DNA of 64,000 nt, taken from positions 1 to 64,000 of the forward strand of contig JBBSJL010000002.1 in assembly GCA_038257245.1 (NCBI GenBank). Direction: 5' to 3'. Both the position numbers and the translations under genes were made by a program. Of this stretch, positions 1-9,800 are shown in pieces. The DNA is from JAGQNP01 sp038257245. GTDB lineage: Bacteria > Patescibacteriota > Saccharimonadia > Saccharimonadales > JACQNP01. Position 1 is the stretch's first letter. Each line of letters begins with the position of its first letter. The notes beneath the pieces were generated by a model. It made no database searches. It saw nothing but the letters and a program-made list of their open reading frames with translations, and was not told the origin of the DNA.

Positions 1-1817
1 ACTGGCTCAAGTAATACTGGCTTAGCATTACGCATGGCTTCTTTAAACCCTATTGATCCTGCAGCCTTGAAGGCCATTTCACTAGAGTCAACATCGTGGT
101 AACTTCCGTCGAAAAGCTCAACTTTGACGTCAACAACAGGATATCCTGCAACAACACCGTTGTTCATGGCTTCTCTGATGCCTTCTTCTACTGGTTTTAT
201 GTATTCACTAGGGACAACTCCACCCTTGATAAGGTTGATGAATTCAAAGCCTTTGCCTTGTTCGTTCTGGCTAATACGCAGGGTTACATCTCCGTATTGA
301 CCGCGTCCGCCTGATTGACGAATGAACTTACCTTGGGCTTCAACATCGTCTTTGCGAATTGTTTCACGGTATGCAACTTGCGGTGCACCAATATTGGCTT
401 CGACATTGAATTCTCGCTTCATACGATCAACGATGATTTCTAGATGCAACTCGCCCATACCTGAGATAATTGTTTGTCCCGTTTCGTCGTCAACAGTAAT
501 TCTGAATGTTGGATCTTCTTCAGCTAAACGCTGCATGGCGATTGACATCTTTTCCTGGTCAGCCTTGGTTTTTGGCTCAATTGCTATCGAAACTGGCGGT
601 TCTGGGAAAGTAATACTTTCAAGTACAATCGGGTCATTGGGATCGCAAAGCGTATGGCCAGTAGTTGTTCCTTTTAGCCCAACTATTGCTGCAATATCAC
701 CTGCAGCAACTTCTGCAACGTCTTCGCGTTTGTCAGCCTGCATACGGACAATACGGCCGATGCGTTCTTTTGTTCCGGTCGAACTATTCAATACATACGA
801 CCCGGCTGTCAACTTACCGGAGTAAACCCGGAAATAGGCGAGCTTACCTACAAATGGGTCAGTGGTGATCTTGAACGCTAGCCCAGAAAGAGGTTCACTC
901 TCTTCTGGTTTCCGTTCGATTTCGTCTCCCGTCTTTGGGTGTGTCCCCCAAGAAGATCCACGATCTTCAGAGCTAGGAAGATAATCTACAACCATATCTA
1001 GGACTTTTTCTACAATCACACCACGGCCGTCTCCACCAGTAACTGCAAAGAAATTTCCGGAGAGTATAGCTGAACGAATGGCTTGCTTAATATCGGTTTC
1101 ACTTAAACCGTCTTCACCAACTTCGAAATATTTTTCTAGCATAGCTTCATCTTCAGCTACCGCATTTTCGATTAGAAGACTGCGGTATTTTTTTACCTTG
1201 TCCGTCATGTCTTCTGGGATTTCGCCTTCTACTAGAGATTTGTCAGTGAATTCTTTGTATGTATATGACTTCATCGACACTAGATCAACTATGCCATTTA
1301 TGCTCTGTTCGAAACCAATTGGCAGGTGAATTGGAAAAGCCCTTTTGTTTAGTCGATTATGTATTGAGTCTAGGGACTTGTAGAAATCACCACCAGTTTG
1401 GTTGATCTTGTTTATAAAACAAATACGTGGAACGTTGTATTTGTCAGCTTGACGCCAGACAGTTTCAGATTGGCTTTCGACGCCCATTTTACCGTCGAAT
1501 ACCACACAAGCACCATCAAGTACGCGCAGACTGCGCTCTACCTCTACCGTGAAGTCAATGTGTCCCGGTGTATCAATAATATTGATCTGGTGATCTTTCC
1601 AATAACAAGTAACGGCAGCTGATACGATTGTAATGCCACGTTCACGCTCCTGTGCCATCCAGTCAGTTGTCGTTTCACCATCATGAACAGCACCAATTTT
1701 GTGCTTTAGCCCTGTACGGTACAGAATACCTTCTGTTGTGGTTGTTTTACCTGCATCAATATGGGCAATAATACCCATATTTCTAATCTTAGTTATATCT
1801 TTCTTCTTATCTGCCAT
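1..1817 (-). CDS. fusA: Elongation factor G, C-terminus cut by window edge
   Basis: EF-G is the GTPase that drives ribosomal translocation and, with RRF, recycling. I translated this stretch on the minus strand because it has no stop inside the window. It begins MADKKKDITKIRNMG, and 605 codons are visible of about 700 usual. The P-loop AHIDAGKTTT is at residues 18-26, DTPGH follows near residue 82, and the visible end RNAKPVLLEP is the start of domain V. The ATG shares its A with the TAA stop of the ORF upstream (TAATG), so translation is probably coupled. It is the last gene of an rpsL-rpsG-ORF-fusA str operon. The G4 guanine-recognition motif at residues 136-139 reads NKIN instead of NKxD, which is unusual. 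Identity is certain; the consequence of the Asn is not known. Confidence 0.97.
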   Translation of the reverse strand, partial: MADKKKDITKIRNMGIIAHIDAGKTTTTEGILYRTGLKHKIGAVHDGETTTDWMAQERERGITIVSAAVTCYWKDHQINIIDTPGHIDFTVEVERSLRVLDGACVVFDGKMGVESQSETVWRQADKYNVPRICFINKINQTGGDFYKSLDSIHNRLNKRAFPIHLPIGFEQSINGIVDLVSMKSYTYKEFTDKSLVEGEIPEDMTDKVKKYRSLLIENAVAEDEAMLEKYFEVGEDGLSETDIKQAIRSAILSGNFFAVTGGDGRGVIVEKVLDMVVDYLPSSEDRGSSWGTHPKTGDEIERKPEESEPLSGLAFKITTDPFVGKLAYFRVYSGKLTAGSYVLNSSTGTKERIGRIVRMQADKREDVAEVAAGDIAAIVGLKGTTTGHTLCDPNDPIVLESITFPEPPVSIAIEPKTKADQEKMSIAMQRLAEEDPTFRITVDDETGQTIISGMGELHLEIIVDRMKREFNVEANIGAPQVAYRETIRKDDVEAQGKFIRQSGGRGQYGDVTLRISQNEQGKGFEFINLIKGGVVPSEYIKPVEEGIREAMNNGVVAGYPVVDVKVELFDGSYHDVDSSEMAFKAAGSIGFKEAMRNAKPVLLEP

Positions 1818-2011
1818 TACTGAATTCCCCCGTTAACTGTGCTATCAACAGCACTTAATATAACCTGTCTTGTCCTAAGAATTCCCTGGTATGCCAACGA
1901 AAGCAGTCCAGCGTCGCCGACGAATTCGCGATCACACTCAATTTGCATTCCGTGAGTATGTGCTGCTTCTTGTGCTTCGATAGCTAGACTATGAATCATG
2001 TCAGCGATCAC
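1817..2011 (-). CDS. Small 64-codon ORF between rpsG and fusA, unknown
   Basis: I do not recognise this protein. It would start with GTG five bases after the rpsG stop and ends in a TAA overlapping the fusA ATG by one base, so it exactly fills the rpsG-fusA gap. The product is about 64 residues, with no membrane segment and no known motif; it has one Cys and a His pair. The start is poorly supported: only a weak purine stretch (GAGATAA) lies upstream, and an ATG at codon 5 is an alternative. The tight tiling and the stop-start overlap are the main evidence that it is translated. It could be a real small protein of the str operon or a coupling ORF that delivers ribosomes to fusA. Confidence 0.5.
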   Translation of the reverse strand: MIADMIHSLAIEAQEAAHTHGMQIECDREFVGDAGLLSLAYQGILRTRQVILSAVDSTVNGGIQ

Positions 2012-2016
2012 AGTAT

Positions 2017-2493
2017 TTATCTCGCGAAGTGAGCGAAGGCTCGGTTAGCTTCAGCCATTTTGTGGGTATCTTCTTTTTTCTTCACTGCTGAACCAGTATT
2101 GTTATATGCGTCTACTAGCTCCAATGCCAAGCGATCTTCCATACTCATACCTTTACGTGCTCTGGCAGCAGCCACAAACCACATAGTAGTTAGGTGTTGT
2201 TGACGTTGGCCACGAACCTCAAATGGGATCTGGTAGTTGGCACCACCAACTCGACGCGAGCGTGTTTCTACAGCAGGCTTAACGTTTCCTAGGGCTTTTT
2301 CAAATACCTCTAGTGGGTTTTGGACTTTTAGCTTGTCGGCAGCTTTTTGCATGCCACCGTAAACTAACCGTTCGGCTATCTGCTTCTTACCGTTTTGCAT
2401 AACCCTGTTAATAAATTTAGTTACTTGGACACTGTTGTATAGTCGATCTGGTTGAACTTCTCGGACTAATGACTTGGTTACTTTGCGCGGCAT
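2017..2493 (-). CDS. rpsG: 30S ribosomal protein S7
   Basis: Primary 16S rRNA-binding protein that nucleates assembly of the 30S head and contacts tRNA in the E site. The sequence begins MPRKVTKSLVREVQPD and carries the family core FINRVMQNGKK, TRSRRVGGANYQIP and RARKGMSMEDRLA in order. At 158 residues it matches the usual 156. A strong Shine-Dalgarno (AGGAGG) lies inside the last codons of rpsL, whose stop is directly adjacent, so the pair is co-transcribed and tightly coupled. Nothing unusual is seen in the protein. Confidence 0.99.
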   Translation of the reverse strand: MPRKVTKSLVREVQPDRLYNSVQVTKFINRVMQNGKKQIAERLVYGGMQKAADKLKVQNPLEVFEKALGNVKPAVETRSRRVGGANYQIPFEVRGQRQQHLTTMWFVAAARARKGMSMEDRLALELVDAYNNTGSAVKKKEDTHKMAEANRAFAHFAR

Positions 2494-2907
2494 CTATTTG
2501 TCCTCCTTCTTGGCACCGTATTTAGATCGACGTTGCTTTCGATTTTGTACACCTTGAAGGTCAAGAGTTCCGCGAACAATGTGATAGCGCACACCAGGGA
2601 GGTCTTTTACTCGCCCACCACGGACAAGCACTACTGCGTGTTCCTGAAGATTATGACCTTCGCCACCTATATAGGCCCAAACTTCGTAGCCATTACTCAG
2701 CCGCACACGTGCAACCTTACGCAATGCCGAGTTAGGCTTTTTTGGAGTCTTGGTTGTTACCTTTACGCAAACACCCCTTTTAAAGGGTGCTGGCTTTTCG
2801 TAATTTCTAGTTTTTAGATTATTGACGACGCGTTGCATAGCAGGCGACTTACTTTTTGAAGTCGTCCTGACACGCGGTTTGCGCACCAATTGATTGATTG
2901 TCGGCAT
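2494..2907 (-). CDS. rpsL: 30S ribosomal protein S12
   Basis: Decoding-centre protein of the small subunit. Family blocks are PTINQLVRKPR at the start, TPKKPNSALRKVARVRL, YIGGEGHNLQEH and GGRVKDLPGVRYH. The lysines whose mutation gives streptomycin resistance elsewhere (in PKKPNS and GRVKDLPG) are wild type. Length 137 residues, with the longer inter-block segment (about 13 residues) also seen in many Gram-positive S12 proteins. A good Shine-Dalgarno (AAAGGAG) stands 6 bases before the ATG. It is the first gene of the str operon, about 110 bases downstream of the rpoC stop. I see no convincing separate promoter in that gap (a TTGGCA with a poor -10 only), so read-through from rpoBC is possible. 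Confidence 0.99.
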   Translation of the reverse strand: MPTINQLVRKPRVRTTSKSKSPAMQRVVNNLKTRNYEKPAPFKRGVCVKVTTKTPKKPNSALRKVARVRLSNGYEVWAYIGGEGHNLQEHAVVLVRGGRVKDLPGVRYHIVRGTLDLQGVQNRKQRRSKYGAKKEDK

Positions 2908-3016
2908 GTATTCTCCTTTAAGATGTAACCTACTGCAACAGACTCATGCCAAAGTCAGGCTCAGATTACTTAATTTACAAAATTTACTTTAACAGATTAG
3001 TCCTTGGACTTCAAGT

Positions 3017-6000
3017 CTAAACTAGAGCTTCTTCATCAATATTGATTAACTCATCTTCTTCTAGCTCTTCATCCTTGATCCTACCAGTTCCGACAGGGAT
3101 TAGTCGACCTAGGATAACGTTTTCTTTAAGACCATAGAGTTTATCGACTTTACCGCTGACTGCAGCTGCGATTAGAACACGTGTCGTGTCCTGGAAGCTC
3201 GCTGCACTTAGGAAGGAGTCTGTAGAAAGACTGGCTTTGGTGATACCAAGTAATAGTAGTGTGAACTTCGCAGGTTGTTTTTTGTCGGCGACTAAGGCTT
3301 CGTTTGCCTCAACAACTGCAAGCTTGCTTACAACGTCACCTGTTACAAATTCGGTGTCACCAGCTTCTTCAATCTGAACTCGACTAAACATTTGTCTGAC
3401 AATGATTTCTAGATGCTTGTCAGCGATATTCTGACCTTGTGAGGCAAAAATTCTAAGAATTTCATTCATGATATATCTTTGGGTTGCTTCAACACCTTGC
3501 AAATCCATAAGTTCATGAAGATTTGTAGATCCGTTCGTGAGCTTTTGCCCGGCAACAACATTATCACCATCTTTAACTAGTACCTGCTTGTAGCCAGGAA
3601 TTTCGTAGCGCATTTCACTCTTACCAGCCGGCACAACAACGATTGATTTCTTATTAACTTCAACCTTACCTGCGACAGGAGAAATTAATGGTTCTGAGCC
3701 TTTGTCTTTTGCTGCTAAGACATCGCCAATACCAACTTCTGTTCCGTGTGCTACGTGAACAGTTCTATCCCCAATAGGTAGCTTAACTTTCTCGTTGTCT
3801 TCAGCACTTATTTGAACAATGTATTGATCTTCTTCTTCCCAGGTAGTTACGACTCCTTCAATATCGGCTAAGAAAGCTTGTCCCTTTGGAGTACGTACTT
3901 CGAACAATTCCTCTACACGCGGTAAACCTTGGGTAATATCATCAGCTACAGCTGAACCACCACTATGGAAAGTTCTTAGTGTTAACTGTGTTCCTGGCTC
4001 ACCGATACTTTGCGCTGCAATAACACCAATCGGGTGATAGTCGGCAACAACCTGACCGGTTGCAGGATCAACACCGTAAGACTTCTTAGAAACGCCCCTT
4101 ACATTTGTACAGCTGAGAGCACTCATTATCCGAACACCATCAACTTCGCTGTCTGCCTGCATTGCTTCAGCAGTTGCTTTATCAATTAAAACTCTAGCCT
4201 TAATATGTTTACCGACTTTTTCGGCAGTAAACCTACCTACGAGCCTAGAAGCATATGAAACACCAATTTCATCTGAGTCGGAACGGTAGACTGGGAATCC
4301 TGGATCTTCGTAATCATCATCGATAGTGAATACGTCCTGGCTAACGTCTACGAGTCGTCTTGTCAAATAACCTGAGTCAGCTGTTTTTAGAGCCGTGTCA
4401 ATCATACCCTTACGAGCACCACGTGTAGCTGTAAAGTATTCTAGGGGATTTAACCCGCTCTTATAGTTTGACCTAATCGGTAGTTCGATTGCTCGTCCTG
4501 TTGCATCAGTCGTGACACCAAGCATACCTACGGCTGTTTTTACCTGACCGATACTACCACGAGCACCAGATACAACGGCAATAGACATAGAGCTATCTTC
4601 TTTGGTAAACTGCTCTGCAAGCTGCTCCTGAACTGTTGAGTCAGTATCTTTCCAGTTGTCGACAGTTAATCTGTACCTTTCTTCATCGGTTATCAGGCCT
4701 TCGTCATATTGCTTGCTAACTGCTGCGGCTGTTTTTTCGCCTGCTTCAAGAATTGCAGCTAGACCGGCAAAGTCCTTGAAATCGTCCATTCCCATAGAAA
4801 GACCAGATTTAGTTGCATATAGGAATCCTAGGTCCTTTAGCTTGTCAGCCAACTCTGCCGTAACATCCTGACCATACAGGTGATAGGCAAGTGCTAGTAC
4901 CGCGTTTAGCTTCTTTTTTGTCATAGGTTCATCTTGGAATGGGAAATCATCTGGGAATATTTCGTTAAATAATATACGACCTAACGTTGTCTCGCGTACT
5001 TCGCCCTTAAATGGTAGTTTAACTTTGCTCTGCAAAGTAATTGCATTTGCATCAAGTGCCATTAGGGCTTCTTCCAAACCTGATAGTGTTGCATATTTAG
5101 TATTGTTGCCTCTGTCGTAGGTTAGGTAGTAACAACCTAGGACAATGTCTTGTTCGATGTGAAGAATTGGCGAACCGTCGGCAGGCTTAAGCAAGTTTTT
5201 GTTGCTTGCCATGATATCACGAGCCTCTGCCTGAGCTTTGTCAGATAACGGCAAGTGCACAGCCATTTGGTCACCATCAAAGTCAGCATTGAAGCCTTTA
5301 CAAACCAATGGGTGCAACTGAATGGCTTTTCCTTCTATCAACACTGGCTGGAAGGACTGAATACTTAAGCGGTGAAGACTTGGTGCACGGTTTAGTAGCA
5401 CGTATTTGCCTCTAATCGCTTCGTCAAGTGCATCCCAAACAGCTATTTCACCAGTTTCAATCATACGCGTAGCTGAGCGAATATTATGTGCAAAGTCATT
5501 AGCAATTAAAATCCCAATTACAAATGGTTTAAACAGTTCCAGTGCCATCATTTTTGGCAGACCACACTGATGAATATTTAGTTCCGGGCCGGCAACAATA
5601 ACTGATCGTCCAGAATAATCAACACGCTTCCCAAGCAAGTTCTGTCTGAAACGACCTTGTTTACCTTTTAACATGTCACTAAGGCTTTTTAGCCGTCTTC
5701 GTTGCCCGGTTGCAGCAACAGCACGACCTGAACGGGCACTATTATTATCAATAAGTGCATCGACGGCTTCCTGGAGCATTCGTTGTTCATTGCGCCTGAT
5801 CACCTCTGGGGCATTTAGTTCGATCAGTTTCTTAAGTCGGTTATTACGATTGATGACACGTCTATATAGGTCATTTAGGTCACTAGTTGCAAATCGTCCA
5901 CCAGTTAACTGAACCATCGGCCTTAAGTCTGGAGGAATTACTGGCAATACTGATAGACACATGCTGTTCGGTTTAATCCCTGCTCGTTGCATGCTTTCGA

Positions 6001-6838
6001 GTAATCTTAGTCTCTTGGTAATCTTCTTTTTTCGTTGACCTTTCACTTCTTCTGACTCTTTAGCTAGATCGCTAATGAGCTGTTCTAGGTCGATAGTATC
6101 TAGTAAGTCCTTGATTGAAGATCCGCCCATGCCGACTTCAACTAAACTTCTTAGTTCATCGGGTAAGTTTCGATAGTCTGCCTCAGAGATAAGATTTAGT
6201 CTAGCAAGCATTGCAACTTGCGCACTAAATTCTTCGAACTCTTCTGTGATTTCTTCGATTTCTTTGGTTTGCATTTCTGCCAAAGTTTTGACATTTGCAT
6301 CTTCTTTGTTGGCTTCTCCTTCGTATCGTGATTTTATCGCTTCTTGTGCAGCATTATATTCTGCCTCTTTGTCAGCCAACGTCTTATCACGTTTATCGGA
6401 ATCTACCGATTTAATTATATAACTTGCGAAGTACGCAACCCTTTCAAGGTTCTTAACTGTTAAGCCTAGTAGGAGCCCTACTGCTGAGGGTGCACCCCGA
6501 AGAAACCAAATATGTGCCACTGGTGATGCGAGGGTAATATGACCCATACGCTCACGACGCACAATTGATTTTGTGACAAGTTCGCCTTTTTTATCAACTG
6601 CTGCTTCGCGTGAACGAACACCTTTGTATTTAGCATCATGGGGGTTAATGTCTTTTACGGGACCAAATATTCTTTCGCAAAATAGCCCGTCTCTCTCTGG
6701 TTTTTGAGTTCGATAGTTGATAGTTTCTGGTTTTGTTACTTCACCATGACTCCAATCAAGAATATCATCGCTGCTGGCAACCGCTAACCTCACAGCTTCA
6801 AAATCTGCAATATCTGTTCCTTGTGAATACCGTCTCAT
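3017..6838 (-). CDS. rpoC: RNA polymerase beta' subunit lacking canonical zinc cysteines
   Basis: Catalytic subunit of RNA polymerase, 1273 residues. The catalytic FNADFDGDQMAVHLP block is intact, as are KPETINYRT, VRRERMGHI near the N-terminus and IGEPGTQLTLRTFH with the trigger-loop region. Compared with other beta' subunits, the N-terminal zinc ribbon aligns without gaps between PVKD and VRRERMGHI, but its four Cys positions are Pro66, Asp68, Val81 and Lys84. In the second zinc site (E. coli C814, C888, C895, C898), only the C888 equivalent remains; the others are Tyr, Ser and Ser (DDDYEDPG, LSCTNVRGVSKKSYG). The ATG overlaps the rpoB TAA by one base (TAATG), so the two subunits are translationally coupled. 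The gene is full length with no frameshift, so the cysteine losses are unlikely to be decay of the gene. Confidence 0.98.
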   Translation of the reverse strand: MRRYSQGTDIADFEAVRLAVASSDDILDWSHGEVTKPETINYRTQKPERDGLFCERIFGPVKDINPHDAKYKGVRSREAAVDKKGELVTKSIVRRERMGHITLASPVAHIWFLRGAPSAVGLLLGLTVKNLERVAYFASYIIKSVDSDKRDKTLADKEAEYNAAQEAIKSRYEGEANKEDANVKTLAEMQTKEIEEITEEFEEFSAQVAMLARLNLISEADYRNLPDELRSLVEVGMGGSSIKDLLDTIDLEQLISDLAKESEEVKGQRKKKITKRLRLLESMQRAGIKPNSMCLSVLPVIPPDLRPMVQLTGGRFATSDLNDLYRRVINRNNRLKKLIELNAPEVIRRNEQRMLQEAVDALIDNNSARSGRAVAATGQRRRLKSLSDMLKGKQGRFRQNLLGKRVDYSGRSVIVAGPELNIHQCGLPKMMALELFKPFVIGILIANDFAHNIRSATRMIETGEIAVWDALDEAIRGKYVLLNRAPSLHRLSIQSFQPVLIEGKAIQLHPLVCKGFNADFDGDQMAVHLPLSDKAQAEARDIMASNKNLLKPADGSPILHIEQDIVLGCYYLTYDRGNNTKYATLSGLEEALMALDANAITLQSKVKLPFKGEVRETTLGRILFNEIFPDDFPFQDEPMTKKKLNAVLALAYHLYGQDVTAELADKLKDLGFLYATKSGLSMGMDDFKDFAGLAAILEAGEKTAAAVSKQYDEGLITDEERYRLTVDNWKDTDSTVQEQLAEQFTKEDSSMSIAVVSGARGSIGQVKTAVGMLGVTTDATGRAIELPIRSNYKSGLNPLEYFTATRGARKGMIDTALKTADSGYLTRRLVDVSQDVFTIDDDYEDPGFPVYRSDSDEIGVSYASRLVGRFTAEKVGKHIKARVLIDKATAEAMQADSEVDGVRIMSALSCTNVRGVSKKSYGVDPATGQVVADYHPIGVIAAQSIGEPGTQLTLRTFHSGGSAVADDITQGLPRVEELFEVRTPKGQAFLADIEGVVTTWEEEDQYIVQISAEDNEKVKLPIGDRTVHVAHGTEVGIGDVLAAKDKGSEPLISPVAGKVEVNKKSIVVVPAGKSEMRYEIPGYKQVLVKDGDNVVAGQKLTNGSTNLHELMDLQGVEATQRYIMNEILRIFASQGQNIADKHLEIIVRQMFSRVQIEEAGDTEFVTGDVVSKLAVVEANEALVADKKQPAKFTLLLLGITKASLSTDSFLSAASFQDTTRVLIAAAVSGKVDKLYGLKENVILGRLIPVGTGRIKDEELEEDELINIDEEALV

Positions 6839-9800
6839 TATGCTGTCTCCTTTTCTTCTTCAATTGCAGATGGAACATCTTTGGTATCGCCATCATTATC
6901 ATCTATGACTGTTACATGCGCAGAAGATTCACTCAGGTCCATTACTTCAAACTCGTCCAATGCTGCGTCTTCCGTAACGTCTACGTCTGAAGCTAACGGT
7001 GCTGGTACATCTATATCTGATAAATGTTCAGATTCATCCTTAATGTTTTCAGCCAATACTTCTTCAGCATCAACTAGTTCGTCATGCGCCACAAGATCAA
7101 CTTTCAAACCAAGGCCTTGTAGTTCTTTGACGAGAACGTTAAAGCTTTCAGGTACTTTTGGACCAACAATCTCTGTTTGTTTAATTATTGATTCGTAGGC
7201 TTTTGATCGTCCGTAAACATCGTCAGACTTAATAGTTAACATTTCCTGAAGCGTATTCGCTGCACCATATGCTTCTAGTGCCCATACTTCCATTTCGCCA
7301 AATCGTTGGCCACCATTTTGGGCTTTACCACCTAGAGGTTGTTGAGTAACCATAGTGTATGGTCCTGTCGACCTAGCATGTATCTTGTCAGCAATCATGT
7401 GATTTAGCTTAATCATATACATACTACCTACGGTTGTTAACTCATCAAACGCCTCACCTGTACGGCCATCAAATAGCTGCTGTTTACCATCAGCTGGTAG
7501 CCCTGCTTCCTTTAGAAGTTCTTGGATTTTTTCTGATTGGACACCGTTGAATGACGGACTAGCCACTTTCATGCCCAACGCCTTTGCAGCCATACCAAGG
7601 TGTGTTTCAAACAACTGACCAATATTCATACGGCTAGGTACACCTAGAGGGTTTAGTACTATATCGACTGGCTCACCAGTCGCTGTAAACGGCATATCTT
7701 CAACTGGCAATACTCGAGCGATTACACCTTTGTTACCATGTCGTCCACCAAGTTTATCGCCAACTGATATCTTTCGCATCTGGGCTACAAAAACTTGAAT
7801 TTGCATGATTACACCAGCTTTTAGGTCGTGACCATTTTCTTTTGAGAAAATTTTAACACCAACGACTTTACCGTGTTTACCGTTTGGCATTCTCTGTGAA
7901 GTGTCACGTACTTCTTTAGCTTTTTCGCCAAAGATTGCACGCAATAGCCTCTCTTCACTACTTAGCTCTTGTTCGCCCTTAGGAGTAATCTTACCGACTA
8001 ATATATCGCCAGGATGAACTTCTGCACCAATTCGAACAACTCCTTCGTCATCTAAATGTCTTAGAGCATCTTCAGCAACGTTAGGTATATCACGCGTAAC
8101 AATCTCCGGGCCCAATTTTGTTTCTCTAACTTCGACCATGAAGTCAACAATATGTATAGATGTTAAGGTATCGTCCTCTACTAATTTTCGCGATACAATT
8201 ATGGCATCTTCAAAGTTATATCCTGCCCATGGCATAAATGCCACGCTAAGATCACGTCCAAGTGCCAATTCACCGTCAGCGACTGACATTCCTTCGATAA
8301 TCGGATCTCCAGCCTTAAGTTTGTCACCCGTGCTAACTATGACTTTTTGATTTATAGAACTTCCTTCGTTGCTACGAATAAAGTGTTGTGGTTTATAGCT
8401 CACAAGTCCTGATTTGTACTTAACAACTACTTCATCACCCGTGGCTTTTGTGACTTCACCAGCCTGCTCAGCAACAATAAGCTGACCACTATTTTGAGCG
8501 ACAACTTCTTCTAAACCCGTACCAACAATTGGCGACTGTGGGTTAATTAGCGGTACAGCTTGACGTTGTTGGTTGCTACCCATAAGTGAACGGTACACGT
8601 AGTTCTTTTCAATAAATGGGATTAAACCAGCGCTTGATCCAATAATTTGCTTCTTCGAGGCATCGACATGAGTTACATCGTCAGCGTCAACTTCTCCAGC
8701 TTTCAAGTGACTTCGGGCTGATACACGTTCTTGGATAAAGTTACCGTTTTTGTCATAGGGCTCACTAGCACTAGCAATCACTGCTGATTCTTCAGCTGCT
8801 GCATCTAGGTATATGACATCGTCAGTTACCACAGCCTTTACTGGCCAAGTTACTTGGGACTTAATTGTGGCAAGTTTTTTTGCGGACACTGCAGAGATTT
8901 TATCTCCTGATTTAACAATAACTTTCCCTTTTTCGTCTTCAAGATTTACAGAAGCAATATGACCAATAGCATCTTTAGCGGTTACTGCATTAATAACCTT
9001 TTTGTATGGAGTTTCAATAAACCCGTAATCGTTGATCCTTGCATAGCTAGAAAGATTTAGTACCAAACCGATGTTGGCGCCTTCGGGTGTTTCAACAGCA
9101 CAAATTCTTCCATAGTGTGTTGCGTGCGCATCTCTAACTTCAAATCCCGCGCGTTCACGGCTAAGACCACCTGGGCCCATTGAGCTTAGACGTCTTTTGT
9201 GTGCTAGCTCACTTAAAGGATTAATCTGATCCATGAATTGCGAAAGCTGTGAACTAGCAAAGAATTCTCGAACAGCGGCAACAATTGGTCGTGCGTTAAT
9301 AAGTTGAGCTGGTGTTACTGTTTCAATTTCACACATACTCATTCTGTCTTTGGTATTTCGTTCCATTCGGAGTAATCCGATTCGGAATTGACGCTGCACA
9401 AGTTCGCCAACCAACTTAACTCGCCGGTTAGCCAACGAATCAATGTCATCAGCAGGTTCCTGGGTATTATTTAATCGGATAATTTCAGCAATTATTGCGA
9501 TTAGATCTTCAAGTCGCATTACGCGGTTTTCGATGGTATTCGGAAGATCGATATCAAGTCGTTTATTCAACTTGTAGCGTCCAACACGACTAAAATCAAA
9601 GCGTTTGTAGTTATAGAACATATTCTCGATAAGACTTCGAGCGTTTTCGACTGTTGCAAGATCACCAGGTCGTAGACGTCGATAGACCTCTATCAATGCT
9701 TCATTTGTACCTTTGCTAGGGTCTTTATCTAAAGTTGCTTGAATATAATTAAATGATCCTTGGTCTACGTGTTTGAAGTGGTCCCTCATTTGAGCCTCGC

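Noticed and set aside
96..825. Plus-strand open frames opposite fusA
   Set aside because: They are antisense shadows of fusA; their translations show no family features and have Ser/Thr-rich antisense composition.
6881..7198. Plus-strand Ser/Thr-rich frame opposite the rpoB tail
   Set aside because: It is the complement of the Asp/Glu-rich rpoB tail; no start site or motif supports it.
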